From Frankia alni ACN14a (GTDB taxonomy: Bacteria; Actinomycetota; Actinomycetes; Frankiales; Frankiaceae), in contig NC_008278.1 of assembly GCF_000058485.1 (NCBI RefSeq), positions 3,776,962-3,840,961 on the forward strand: a DNA stretch of 64,000 bases, written 5' to 3'. The notes under the pieces were generated by a model. It saw nothing but the letters and a program-made list of their open reading frames with translations. It was not told the origin of the DNA and did not search any database. Below, piece by piece: positions 52,110-60,096 of the stretch. Each line of letters starts with the position of its first letter. Positions within the stretch are counted from its first letter, which is position 1. The position numbers and the translations under genes are program-made.

Positions 52110-53329
52110 CCGCGACGAACGAGCCGACCGCGAACGAGCCCACCGCGACCAGCGAGCCGACCGTGACGAACGAGCCCACCGCGACCAGCGAGCCGACCGC
52201 GATCAGCGAGCCGACCGCGACCAGTGAAGCGACCGCCGAAAAGCCGTCCGGGACGACGGACACGGTGGCGGCGAAGCCGGCCGATACTGCGAAGCCGGCC
52301 GATACTGCGAAGCCGGCCGATACTGCGAAGCCGGCCGATACTGCGAAGCCGGCCGATACTGCGAAGCCGGCCGACACGGCCGAACCAACTCCGGCGGAGG
52401 AGCCGACTGCCGTGCCGACGGCGGCTGCCGAGCCGGCCGCGGCCAGCGAGCCCGCCGCAGTGAAGGAGCCCGCCGCAGAGAAGGAGCCGGCTGCGGTGAG
52501 CGAGCCGGCTGCGGTGAAGGAGCCGGCTGCGGTGAGCGAGCCGGCGGTCGTGAAGGAGCCGGCCGTGGGTACCGCCGCGCCGGCGGTCGGCGGGGCCGGG
52601 ACGGGCGCCGCCACGCCGCTGCTGGCCGTGCGCGGGCTGGAGGCCGGCTACGGTGCCGTGCGGGTCGTCCGGTCGTTGGACCTGACCGCGGACAGCGGCA
52701 CGGTGCTCGGCGTTCTCGGCCCGAACGGCTCCGGCAAGACCACGATGATGATGACCCTCGCCGGGCTGCTGCCGCGGCTGGGCGGCGAGGTGCTGGTGGA
52801 CGGCTCGCCGGTGCCGGGGGGACGGCCGGCGGCGGCGAACCGGGCCGGCATCGTGCTCGTCCCCGACGATCGGGCGCTGTTCCCCGATCTCGACGTCCGG
52901 GAGAACCTCGTCGTCGCCCGGCGTTCCGGGGGATACAGTCTCGACGACGTCGTCGAGCTGTTCCCGAGCCTGGGCAAGCGGCTCAATGTGGCGGCGGGTG
53001 CGCTCTCCGGCGGGGAGCAGCAGATGCTCGCCGTCGCCCGCGCGCTCGTGCAGAAGCCGCGGGTGCTGCTCATCGACGAGATGAGCATGGGTCTCGCGCC
53101 GGTGATCGTCGAGGGCCTGCTGCCCGTGGTCCGCCGGATCGCCGACGAGACCGGGGCCGTCGTCATCCTCGTCGAGCAGCACGTCCAGCTCGCGCTGGAG
53201 GTCGCCGACCAGGCGGTCGTGCTCGTGCACGGCGAGGTCGTCCGCAGCGGCCCGGCCGCCGACCTGGCCCATGACCGGGCCGGTCTCGAGGCCGCCTACC
53301 TGGGAGCCGAGGCGGGCGCCTCCGCCTGA
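52106..53329 (+). CDS. LivF-like ABC importer ATPase with a long repeat-encoded N-terminal tail
   Basis: 407 residues; the family normally has about 235. The ATPase starts at about residue 170 (PLLAVRGLEAGYGAVRVV): Walker A GPNGSGKTT near 205, signature LSGGEQQMLAVARALV, Walker B LLIDEMSMGLAP. Ahead lie about 165 residues of Pro, Thr, Glu, Ala and Lys repeats: EPTATSEPT units, then six AKPADT units from 18-bp DNA repeats, then EPAAVKEPAAVSEPA. GGAGGTG directly upstream and the ATGA overlap with the permease-ATPase fusion show that the tail is translated. It should pair with the fused LivG domain to drive import. The tail may be a flexible spacer. Confidence 0.9.
   Translation: MTATNEPTANEPTATSEPTVTNEPTATSEPTAISEPTATSEATAEKPSGTTDTVAAKPADTAKPADTAKPADTAKPADTAKPADTAKPADTAEPTPAEEPTAVPTAAAEPAAASEPAAVKEPAAEKEPAAVSEPAAVKEPAAVSEPAVVKEPAVGTAAPAVGGAGTGAATPLLAVRGLEAGYGAVRVVRSLDLTADSGTVLGVLGPNGSGKTTMMMTLAGLLPRLGGEVLVDGSPVPGGRPAAANRAGIVLVPDDRALFPDLDVRENLVVARRSGGYSLDDVVELFPSLGKRLNVAAGALSGGEQQMLAVARALVQKPRVLLIDEMSMGLAPVIVEGLLPVVRRIADETGAVVILVEQHVQLALEVADQAVVLVHGEVVRSGPAADLAHDRAGLEAAYLGAEAGASA
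52271..52378. repeat. 18-bp tandem repeat, six copies, in the LivF-like gene
   Basis: GCGAAGCCGGCCGATACT at 52271, 52289, 52307, 52325 and 52343, exact; the sixth copy at 52361 ends GACACG, which is synonymous. Identity at synonymous sites suggests very recent expansion. Confidence 0.95.
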
Positions 53330-53440
53330 TCCCACATTCTTTCTGGCCCGCACCACGCACCATCCGCGCGCGGTCCATGGGCTGTCCGGTCCACGGACCG
53401 CGCGTCCATGTAGGTGATGAGATGACTAAGGAGCACCACC

Positions 53441-54745
53441 GTGCGCTTGTTACCGCTTCGTTTCACGACGGCCGGCCGGCTGGCCGCGCGGCCGCGTACC
53501 CGCACCGCGCTGACCGGCGTCCTGCTCGCCACCTCGCTGGTGGCCGCCGCCTGTGGTGGCAGCAGCGGCGGTGGCAGCAGCGGCGGGACGGCGAAGGCCG
53601 ACTCGGCGCTGCTCGGCCCGGCGAAGGCCGCCACCGGCACCCCGGTGAAGATCGGCTGGATCGGCACCGGCCACACCCAGGCCGTGGACGCCTCGGCGGA
53701 GGAGAAGTCGGCGCAGGCCGCCGCCGACTACGCCAACGCCCACCTCGGTGGGCTGCGCGGGCACCCGATCCAGATCGTCAGCTGTGAGGACAAATCCGTC
53801 CCCGCGGACGCGCAGGCGTGTGGCAACACGTTCGTCCGCGAAAAGGTCGCCGCGGTGGCCGGCGGCAGCCCGGGGCAGGCCGACCCCTGGATCAAGATCG
53901 TTTCTCCGGCCGGGATCCCGTCGGTGCTGAACCTGGTCGCGACGCAGACCGCCCTGACGACCAAGAACGTGTTCCTGCTGGGCAACCCGCTCGGGCCGTT
54001 CGGCACGGCGGCGGCGTACGCGCGTGAGGCCAAGCTGTCCCCGGCCGTCGTGCTCGTCATCGACGTGCCCGCGGCCAGCGGTCCGGCCAAGGCGCTCTCG
54101 CCGATCTTCTTCAACAACGCGGGAAGCAAGGCCACGGTCATCGCGATCCCGCCGGGTACCGCCGACATGACCCCGCAGATCCAGACCGCGCAGAAGGACA
54201 AGCCCGCGCTGTACCACATCACGGGTGACCCGACCTTCTGCGCCAGCGCGATCAAGGCGATCAAGGCCCTCGGCATCAAGGCCACGATCACCGCGCTGGA
54301 CCGCTGCGTCGGCACCGACAAGGGCGCCTCGATCCCCGGCGGCTTCGAAGGTGTGAAGATCATGGGTCAGGCCAACCAGGACCCGACCACCGCCGAGTAC
54401 AAGCTGTACTCGGCCGTGATCGACGCCTACGGCAAGGGCCTGAAGACCGTCGACGCCTACACCGTCAGCGGCTACCAGGGCATGCTCGGCCTGATCCGCG
54501 CGGTCAACGCCGTCCCGGGCACCGACGTGACGCCGGCCGCGGTCACGACGGCGATCAAGACGGCGCCGGCCACCCCCTACCCGATCGGTGGCGGGGCGAC
54601 CTTCCAGTGCAACGGCAAGGCGAGCCCGGTGTCGGCGAACATCTGCTCGACCACCGGATTCGTCGCCGACGCGTCCAAGACCGGCACGCTGTCGAACTTC
54701 CGCACCATCGACGCGACCGGAATCTACAAGCTCGGCGCGAACTAA
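53441..54745 (+). CDS. ABC importer substrate-binding lipoprotein (LivK-like), receptor 2
   Basis: 434 residues. Basic head, hydrophobic helix and lipobox with Cys38 (LVAAACGG), Ser/Gly linker, then the binding fold (VKIGWIGTGHTQAVDASAEE, SCEDKSVPADAQACGNTFVR, KLGAN end). It matches receptor 1 (46.5 kb) closely, including blocks such as GDPTFCASAIKAIKALGI. The GTG start has AAGGAG at the right distance. It is the third gene of the importer operon, 111 bases after the LivF-like gene. Having two receptors for one permease suggests two related ligands. Confidence 0.92.
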   Translation: MRLLPLRFTTAGRLAARPRTRTALTGVLLATSLVAAACGGSSGGGSSGGTAKADSALLGPAKAATGTPVKIGWIGTGHTQAVDASAEEKSAQAAADYANAHLGGLRGHPIQIVSCEDKSVPADAQACGNTFVREKVAAVAGGSPGQADPWIKIVSPAGIPSVLNLVATQTALTTKNVFLLGNPLGPFGTAAAYAREAKLSPAVVLVIDVPAASGPAKALSPIFFNNAGSKATVIAIPPGTADMTPQIQTAQKDKPALYHITGDPTFCASAIKAIKALGIKATITALDRCVGTDKGASIPGGFEGVKIMGQANQDPTTAEYKLYSAVIDAYGKGLKTVDAYTVSGYQGMLGLIRAVNAVPGTDVTPAAVTTAIKTAPATPYPIGGGATFQCNGKASPVSANICSTTGFVADASKTGTLSNFRTIDATGIYKLGAN

Positions 54746-54799
54746 CCCGTTCGCGACGAACTGACCCGCTCGTGAGCTGATCGCTCGTGAGCTGATCGC

Positions 54800-54849
54800 C
54801 TCGCCGAGGGCGTGGGCCGCGTGACCCGCGGTTCACGCCCTCAGGCGAG
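54800..54849. terminator. Bidirectional terminator hairpin between receptor 2 and GntR
   Basis: CTCGCCGAGGGCGTG (54800-54814) pairs with CACGCCCTC-A-GGCGAG (54834-54849), 15 base pairs with one bulge, 19-base loop. The right arm includes the GntR stop codon. Confidence 0.7.
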
Positions 54850-55665
54850 CAGGTCCAGAGTGGCGGCGTTGCGTCCGCCCCCGTCGAGGTAGGCGGCACC
54901 GGCCCGCAGATGACGCCGCCACAGTGCCTGCGCACCGGCGGCGTCCCGTTGCTCGACCAGATCGACCAGGGCGTGATGCGCCCGGACGGTCGCCCGCTCG
55001 GTCTCGGCCTGCACCGACGTCCCGAGGTCGCTCTCGACCGCGGCCAGGGTGGCGCGGTCGACGATCTCCCTGAGCATGCCGATGAGCAGCTCGAGGGTTT
55101 CGTTGCCGGCCAGCCGGACGACGAGGGCGTGGAAGTCGTTGTGCAGCCGGACCGTCTCGGCCGGATCGGCGCCGTGGCGCTCCACCGCCGCGCGCAGCAG
55201 GCCCAGGTCGGCGCGGGTACGCCGGCGGGCCAGCAGCCCCGCGACCGGCGGCTCCAGATACAGCCGCGCCTCCCACACGTCGGCGACCGTCGTGCCGCCA
55301 TGCTCCAGCACCAGCCCCGCGTAGCGGGCCGCGACCTGGGGGCTCGGCGTCTGCACCCGCGCCCCGCCGCCCGCGCCGCGGCGCACGGTGATCAGCGACT
55401 CCGCCTCCAGAATGCGCAGCGCCTCCCGCAGCGTCGGCCGGGACACCCCGTACTGCGCGACGAGCAGCGCCTCCGTCGGCAGCGCCTGCCCCTCGACCAG
55501 TTCGCCGCGCACGATGCGCTGGCGCAGGTCGGCCGAGACCAGCTCGGCCATCTTCGGCACCCGCATCCGCTGCCCCACGACGCCGACCCCGCCCGCGCCG
55601 GTACCGCCGGTGCTGCCCGCGTCGCCGGTGACGCCCCCGCCCACGGCGGGCTCCGCTGTCGGCAT
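54841..55665 (-). CDS. GntR-family regulator, FadR/FCD subfamily
   Basis: 274 residues. The winged helix is at about residues 35-105 (DLRQRIVRGELVEGQALPTE, then YGVSRPTLREALRILEAESL). The all-helical FCD ligand domain follows, with the metal/ligand His-containing segment VRLHNDFHALVVRLAGNETL. Such proteins sense organic acids or acyl-CoAs. AAGGAG lies six bases ahead of ATG 55665, so this start is better than the ATG five codons earlier, which contains the ribosome site. Convergent with the importer operon, which it may regulate; the inverted repeat at 49187 is a candidate site. Confidence 0.9.
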   Translation of the reverse strand: MPTAEPAVGGGVTGDAGSTGGTGAGGVGVVGQRMRVPKMAELVSADLRQRIVRGELVEGQALPTEALLVAQYGVSRPTLREALRILEAESLITVRRGAGGGARVQTPSPQVAARYAGLVLEHGGTTVADVWEARLYLEPPVAGLLARRRTRADLGLLRAAVERHGADPAETVRLHNDFHALVVRLAGNETLELLIGMLREIVDRATLAAVESDLGTSVQAETERATVRAHHALVDLVEQRDAAGAQALWRRHLRAGAAYLDGGGRNAATLDLLA

Positions 55666-56324
55666 GCGTGTCTCCTTCATGGGTGGATCTCCACGCTACC
55701 GGCCAGGCACGCCCAGGCCGCCCACCCTCTGCGAGCCGGTGTGCAGGGGAACGGCGCCATCTGCCCGTCCGGGAGGAGTAGAAGGGACGCCGAACCCTGC
55801 AGAACAACCGCGGAGGCCGCTCTCCCGTCCATGGTCGTGTGCAGGACCCGTCGACCGCCGCAAACTCTCGGGAGTTTTTCGGCAAGGCGCCGAGGGCTTC
55901 GATGACGGCGATGGCGGCCGCCTCGCTCGGGCCGTTTGCGGAACTGCTGGGGTGAAGCCGCCTTCCGACCGTGCTGGTCGGGGCTGGAGTTCATCGGTGC
56001 CAAGTTCCTTCGATGCCTGTCGTGAGGACGGTCGAAAAGCCCGTTCGTGGGCTGGCGGAGAGTGTCGCGTGATGCCATCGAGAGTGTCTTTGTGCAGGTG
56101 GCGACGGCTTGTGGGGCCGTCTGGCGGCGGGACCGCCGGCCGTTCTCCTGATCTTCGGTCAACGAGGAGCGGCGCGGCGGCGGCGGTAGGGCCATACGCC
56201 GCTCCCGCGGTCGAAAGCGAAGCGTCCGGCCTCATCGCAACACGCCCGGAAACCGCGCTGAAAGACGGTCTAGCCATTACCCTGTGCCGGAAAAGTTGAC
56301 TACCCTTTCAGCGGGAGGACAACG
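55666..56324. other. Gene-free region before the RCC1-repeat gene
   Basis: 659 bases of less extreme GC content. Readings in both strands lack ribosome sites, known motifs and normal codon use, so I call no gene. Promoter sequences for GntR (minus) and the RCC1-repeat gene (plus) must lie here but none is clear. Confidence 0.55.
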
Positions 56325-57590
56325 ATGTCCGACATACGGAAAATAAGATGGCAATCAGGAAAGCGGAAATCTGTGCCGGGCGCGGCTGTGTTCGCAGCCG
56401 CGTTCTCCCTGATATCCCTGACGCCCGCCGCGGCATTCGCGACGGGAACGGCCGACTGGTCCGCCGCGAAGCCGGCGGCAGCAGGCCGGCACGGCGCGCC
56501 GCCGGCCACCGGGGTCGCCTGGTCCTGGGGGTGGAACGTGGAGGGGCAGCTCGGCGACGGCACGCAGACCGACAGCAACCGCCCCCTCCCGGTCACCGGT
56601 ATCGACAGCGTCACCGCGGTGGCGGGTGGTGGCGTCACCGGGTACGCGCTGCGCCGCGACGGCACCGTCTGGGCCTGGGGCGCCAACTCGGCCGGGCAGC
56701 TCGGCGACGGCAGCACCACCGACAACAACGTGCCTGTCCGGGTCGGCGTGCTGGACGGGGTCACCGCCGTCGCCGCGGGCGCCACCGCCGGGTACGCGCT
56801 GCGCCGCGACGGCACCGTCTGGGCCTGGGGCGCCAACTCGGCCGGGCAGCTCGGCGACGGCACCACCACCGACAGAGACTTTCCTGTCCAGGTCGGCGGG
56901 CTGGCCGACGTCACCGCCATCGCCGCAGGCCAGAACGCGGGGTACGCGTTGCGCCGGGACGGCACGGTCTGGGCCTGGGGCGCGGGCTGGACCGGTCAGC
57001 TTGGCAACGGCACCGACACCGACAGCGGCACACCCGTCCAGGTCGCCGGTCTTGACGACGCCACCGCTGTCGCCGCGGGCGACGGCACGGGATACGCGCT
57101 GCGCCGCGACGGCACCGTCTGGGCCTGGGGAGCGAACGGGGTGGGTCAGCTGGGCAACGGAACCACCACGGAAAGCAACGTTGCTGTCCAGGTCGGTGGG
57201 TTGGACGAGGCCACCGCCATCGCCGCGGGCGCCGGATCGGCGTACGCGCTGCGCCGCGACGGCACCGTCCGGGCCTGGGGCAACAACTCGGAAGGCCAGC
57301 TGGGCGACGGCACCACCACCAGCAGCACCACCCCCGTCCAGGTCGACGGACTGGACGACGTGAACACGATCGGGGCCGGCGGCAACACCGGCTATGCGGT
57401 GCGCGAGGACGGCACAGCCTGGTCCTGGGGCGTGAACTGGTTCGGGCAGCTCGGCGACGGTACCAACACCGACAGCTTCAGCCCGGTCCGGATCGCCATC
57501 CCCGCTCGCGTCACCGCCATCGCCGGCGGTGGCTACAGCGGATACGCGCTCGGCGGGCCCGCCCGCAGGCGCCACGCAGAAGCCTCCTGA
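56325..57590 (+). CDS. Secreted RCC1-repeat (beta-propeller) protein
   Basis: 421 residues. A signal-like N terminus (basic RKIRWQSGKRKS, hydrophobic VFAAAFSLISLTPAAAFA) suggests export. After a short Ala/Pro stretch come seven RCC1-type repeats of about 50 residues, each with GYALRRDGTVWAWG and GQLGDGTTTD motifs, enough for a closed seven-blade propeller. Bacterial RCC1-like proteins are usually binding or cell-surface modules; no enzyme domain or anchor is visible. Adjacent repeats share DNA blocks identical over 73 bp. GGGAGGA precedes the ATG. It does not fit the catabolic context and has no operon partner. Confidence 0.9.
   Translation: MSDIRKIRWQSGKRKSVPGAAVFAAAFSLISLTPAAAFATGTADWSAAKPAAAGRHGAPPATGVAWSWGWNVEGQLGDGTQTDSNRPLPVTGIDSVTAVAGGGVTGYALRRDGTVWAWGANSAGQLGDGSTTDNNVPVRVGVLDGVTAVAAGATAGYALRRDGTVWAWGANSAGQLGDGTTTDRDFPVQVGGLADVTAIAAGQNAGYALRRDGTVWAWGAGWTGQLGNGTDTDSGTPVQVAGLDDATAVAAGDGTGYALRRDGTVWAWGANGVGQLGNGTTTESNVAVQVGGLDEATAIAAGAGSAYALRRDGTVRAWGNNSEGQLGDGTTTSSTTPVQVDGLDDVNTIGAGGNTGYAVREDGTAWSWGVNWFGQLGDGTNTDSFSPVRIAIPARVTAIAGGGYSGYALGGPARRRHAEAS
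56640..57575. repeat. RCC1-encoding tandem DNA repeats, about 150 bp each
   Basis: Six to seven units at 150-bp spacing. The block 56640-56712 is identical to 56790-56862, suggesting recent duplication or gene conversion. Confidence 0.85.
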
Positions 57591-57611
57591 CAGTACTACC
57601 GACTGTCACAT

Positions 57612-57655
57612 CGAACCCGGGGTGGCTCCGTCTTGAGCGGGCCGCCCCGGGTTCG
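57612..57655. terminator. Hairpin between the RCC1 and double-ACAD genes
   Basis: CGAACCCGGGG (57612-57622) pairs perfectly with CCCCGGGTTCG (57645-57655), loop 22 bases. A smaller stem TGACAGT/ACTGTCA (57588-57608) begins at the RCC1 stop. Both serve convergent genes. Confidence 0.7.
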
Positions 57656-57667
57656 GGACGTTCCAGG

Positions 57668-59962
57668 TCAGCGGGGCATGCCGAGGACGCGTTCGGCGAG
57701 GATGTTGCGCATGATCTCGGTGGTGCCGCCGGCGATCGTCGCCGACCGCGACATCAGGTACTCCCGCTGCGCGCGGCGCCCGGTCGTCTCGGCGACGCCG
57801 GCGAGGCCGAGCGCGGCGAGGTGCGTCTCGCCCTGGTGCTGCATGGCCCGCGACCACAGCAGCTTGATGACCGAGTGCTCGGCGCCGGGCGCGCCGCCCT
57901 CGGCGATGCGCCCGAGCGCGCGGCTGCCGAGCAGGCCGACGAGGCGGGCCTCGACGAGCCGGTCGGTGAGCTCCAGGCGGGTCTGCTCGTCCAGGCCGTG
58001 CCCGGACAGCGCCGTCACCAGGTCGTCGACGGACTGCTCCAGCCCGGCGGCGAGCTCGATGACCCCCGCCCGCTCGAAGCCGAGGGTGGTCATCGTGACC
58101 GTCCAGCCGGCGTGCAACGGGCCGAGCAGCGCGCTGCGCGGGACGCGAACCTCGTCGTAGAACACCTCGGCGAAGCCGCTCTCGCCGGTGATCATCGTGA
58201 TCGGGCGGCGGGTGATGCCGGGCAGGTCGAGCGGCACGAGCAGCGCGGAGATCCCGCGGTGCGCCGGCGCGTCGGGGTCGGTGCGGGCGAGCAGCAGGCA
58301 GTGGGTCGCCTCCATGCCCTCCGACGTCCACACCTTCTGCCCGGTGATGACGAACGCGGCGTCGTCGCCGTCGCCGACGAGCTCCGCGCGGGTGCGCAGC
58401 GAGGCGAGGTCGCTGCCGGAGCCCGGCTCGGAGAAGCCCTGGCACCAGATCTCGGTGCCGGCCTGGATCGCCGGCAGATGTGCCTTCTGCTCCGGGGTGC
58501 CGTAGCGCATGAGCGTCGGGGCGACGTTGTTCAGGCCGAGGACGCCGCCGAGCGGCTGCGGCGCCCGGTGCGTCGCCATCACCCGGTCGCAGGCGACCTG
58601 GTCGACGATGCCGAGCCCGCGCCCGCCGTACTCCACCGGCCACTGCGGGGCGACCCAGCCGACCGAGTGCAGCGCCTGCTGCCAGGCCATCCGGGAGGCG
58701 AACGACACCTCGTCACCCCAGCGCTCGCGCCAGGCGGGCAGCAGGGCGGCGACGTGCCCGGCGAGCTCCGCGGCGGGCCCGGAGTCGGGCACGCTCAGCG
58801 TCGGGCGGGCGCCGGTGCCGCGCCGCGTCGGGTCGAGCCGGGCGCGGTGCGCGCCGGCGCCGCCGAGCAGCGGCGCGCCGGCCGCGGCGCGGCGCAGGTA
58901 CAGGTGGACCTCGTGCTCCCAGGTGAAGCCGATCCCGCCGAGGATCTGCAGGTACTCGTTGGAGACGACGCCGGCGGCGCGCCCGGCGGCGAGCAGGGCC
59001 AGCGCCAGGGCGTCGTCGAGCTCGGCCGGGTCGGCGGCGGCGTCGTCGAGGCGGGCGGCGAGGTGGCGGGTGGCCGCGCGGGCCTGCTCGACCTCGGCGA
59101 GCATCTCGGCGCAGCGGTGCTTGATGGCCTGGAAGGAGCCGATCGGCCGGCCGAACTGGTGGCGGTCGGCCGCGTAGGCGACCGCGCCGGTCAGGCAGTG
59201 CCCGGCGAGACCGGTGCACTCGGCGGCCAGCGCGAGCGCCGCGGTGGCCTGACCCCGGCGCACCGCCGCGGTCGCCTCGGCGCCCGCGGCCAGCACGGTG
59301 CCCGGGGTGTCGTGCAGGGTCAGCGTGCCCAGTGGCCGGGTGGCGTCGACGCCGTCGACGCGGGTCAGGTCGAACCCGGCCGCGCCGGCGTCGACCGCGA
59401 CCAGCAGCGGACCGTCCGGTGCCTGCGGACCGCCGGCTGCTTCGGCGAGCACCAGCACGTGGGCCGCCTCGGGGGACAGCACGGCGGAGACCTCCCCGGT
59501 GAGGGTCACCTGCGCGTCGGTCGGCGACGGCGCGGTCGCGCGCACCGAGCCGGGCGCGCCCCACAGATCCTCGTGCGCGGTCCAGGCGAAGGTCGCCACG
59601 GTCCCCTCGGCGACGGCGCCGAGCAGCGCCGACGCCGGCGCACCGGGCAGCGCCTGGAGGGTTCCGAGCACCGCCGCGGCGCCGATGCTCGGCACCGGCG
59701 CGAGCACCGCCCCGACCGCCTCCAGGGCGACGGCAAGGTCGACCCAGCGACCGCCGGCGCCGCCCTGCTCCTCGGCCAGCGGCAGGCCCGCCAGCCCCAC
59801 CTCGGCCAGCGCCGCCCACACCGGCAGCTCCGAGACCTGGGCGGGGTCGGCGATCTGCTTGTGCCGGGAGTCCGCGGGCCAGTGGCGGGCGAGCTGGCCG
59901 ACCACCGCCTCGGTGAGCGCGGCCTGATCCTCGGTGTCGGCGACCCCGACCTGGTCGATCAC
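57668..59962 (-). CDS. Fused double acyl-CoA dehydrogenase (FadE34/ChsE3-like)
   Basis: 764 residues containing two ACAD modules. Residues 1-385 form a small-subunit-type module: no SEPxAGSDLA motif, but YAADRHQFGRPIGSFQAIKH and ILGGIGFTWEHEVHLYLRRA are clear. Residues 400-764 form a large-subunit-type module with CQGFSEPGSGSDLASLRTRA, TGQKVWTSEGMEATHCLLLA, GFAEVFYDEVRVP and SRSATIAGGTTEIMRNILAE. This is the heteromeric ACAD in one chain, as known for FadE34 of mycobacterial steroid breakdown. The order (small then large) is opposite to the gene order in pairs 1-3. GTG 59962 has GAGG upstream. It follows the CaiB gene on the same strand. Confidence 0.92.
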   Translation of the reverse strand: MIDQVGVADTEDQAALTEAVVGQLARHWPADSRHKQIADPAQVSELPVWAALAEVGLAGLPLAEEQGGAGGRWVDLAVALEAVGAVLAPVPSIGAAAVLGTLQALPGAPASALLGAVAEGTVATFAWTAHEDLWGAPGSVRATAPSPTDAQVTLTGEVSAVLSPEAAHVLVLAEAAGGPQAPDGPLLVAVDAGAAGFDLTRVDGVDATRPLGTLTLHDTPGTVLAAGAEATAAVRRGQATAALALAAECTGLAGHCLTGAVAYAADRHQFGRPIGSFQAIKHRCAEMLAEVEQARAATRHLAARLDDAAADPAELDDALALALLAAGRAAGVVSNEYLQILGGIGFTWEHEVHLYLRRAAAGAPLLGGAGAHRARLDPTRRGTGARPTLSVPDSGPAAELAGHVAALLPAWRERWGDEVSFASRMAWQQALHSVGWVAPQWPVEYGGRGLGIVDQVACDRVMATHRAPQPLGGVLGLNNVAPTLMRYGTPEQKAHLPAIQAGTEIWCQGFSEPGSGSDLASLRTRAELVGDGDDAAFVITGQKVWTSEGMEATHCLLLARTDPDAPAHRGISALLVPLDLPGITRRPITMITGESGFAEVFYDEVRVPRSALLGPLHAGWTVTMTTLGFERAGVIELAAGLEQSVDDLVTALSGHGLDEQTRLELTDRLVEARLVGLLGSRALGRIAEGGAPGAEHSVIKLLWSRAMQHQGETHLAALGLAGVAETTGRRAQREYLMSRSATIAGGTTEIMRNILAERVLGMPR

Positions 59963-60096
59963 TGCTGGGATACCTCGTGGGGCTCGGCGGGAGGCGCCGT
60001 GGGCGCCCCGCGGGGGTGAGAGCAGTACGTGAACGAAGCGGCACGTGCGACGGCGGGCCGGGCGTGCGTCACCGCGGCCCGGCCCGCCGTGCTCGG

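Noticed and set aside
52271-52378. Regularly spaced repeats resembling a CRISPR array
   Set aside because: The 18-bp units are contiguous with no spacers, are in frame with the ATPase gene, and no cas gene is near.
55677-56299. Open frames on both strands in the gap before the RCC1 gene
   Set aside because: No ribosome sites, composition like random high-GC translation, no recognisable motif.
56640-57575. 150-bp repeats as a possible mobile element or satellite
   Set aside because: They encode successive RCC1 blades in one frame and stay inside one gene.
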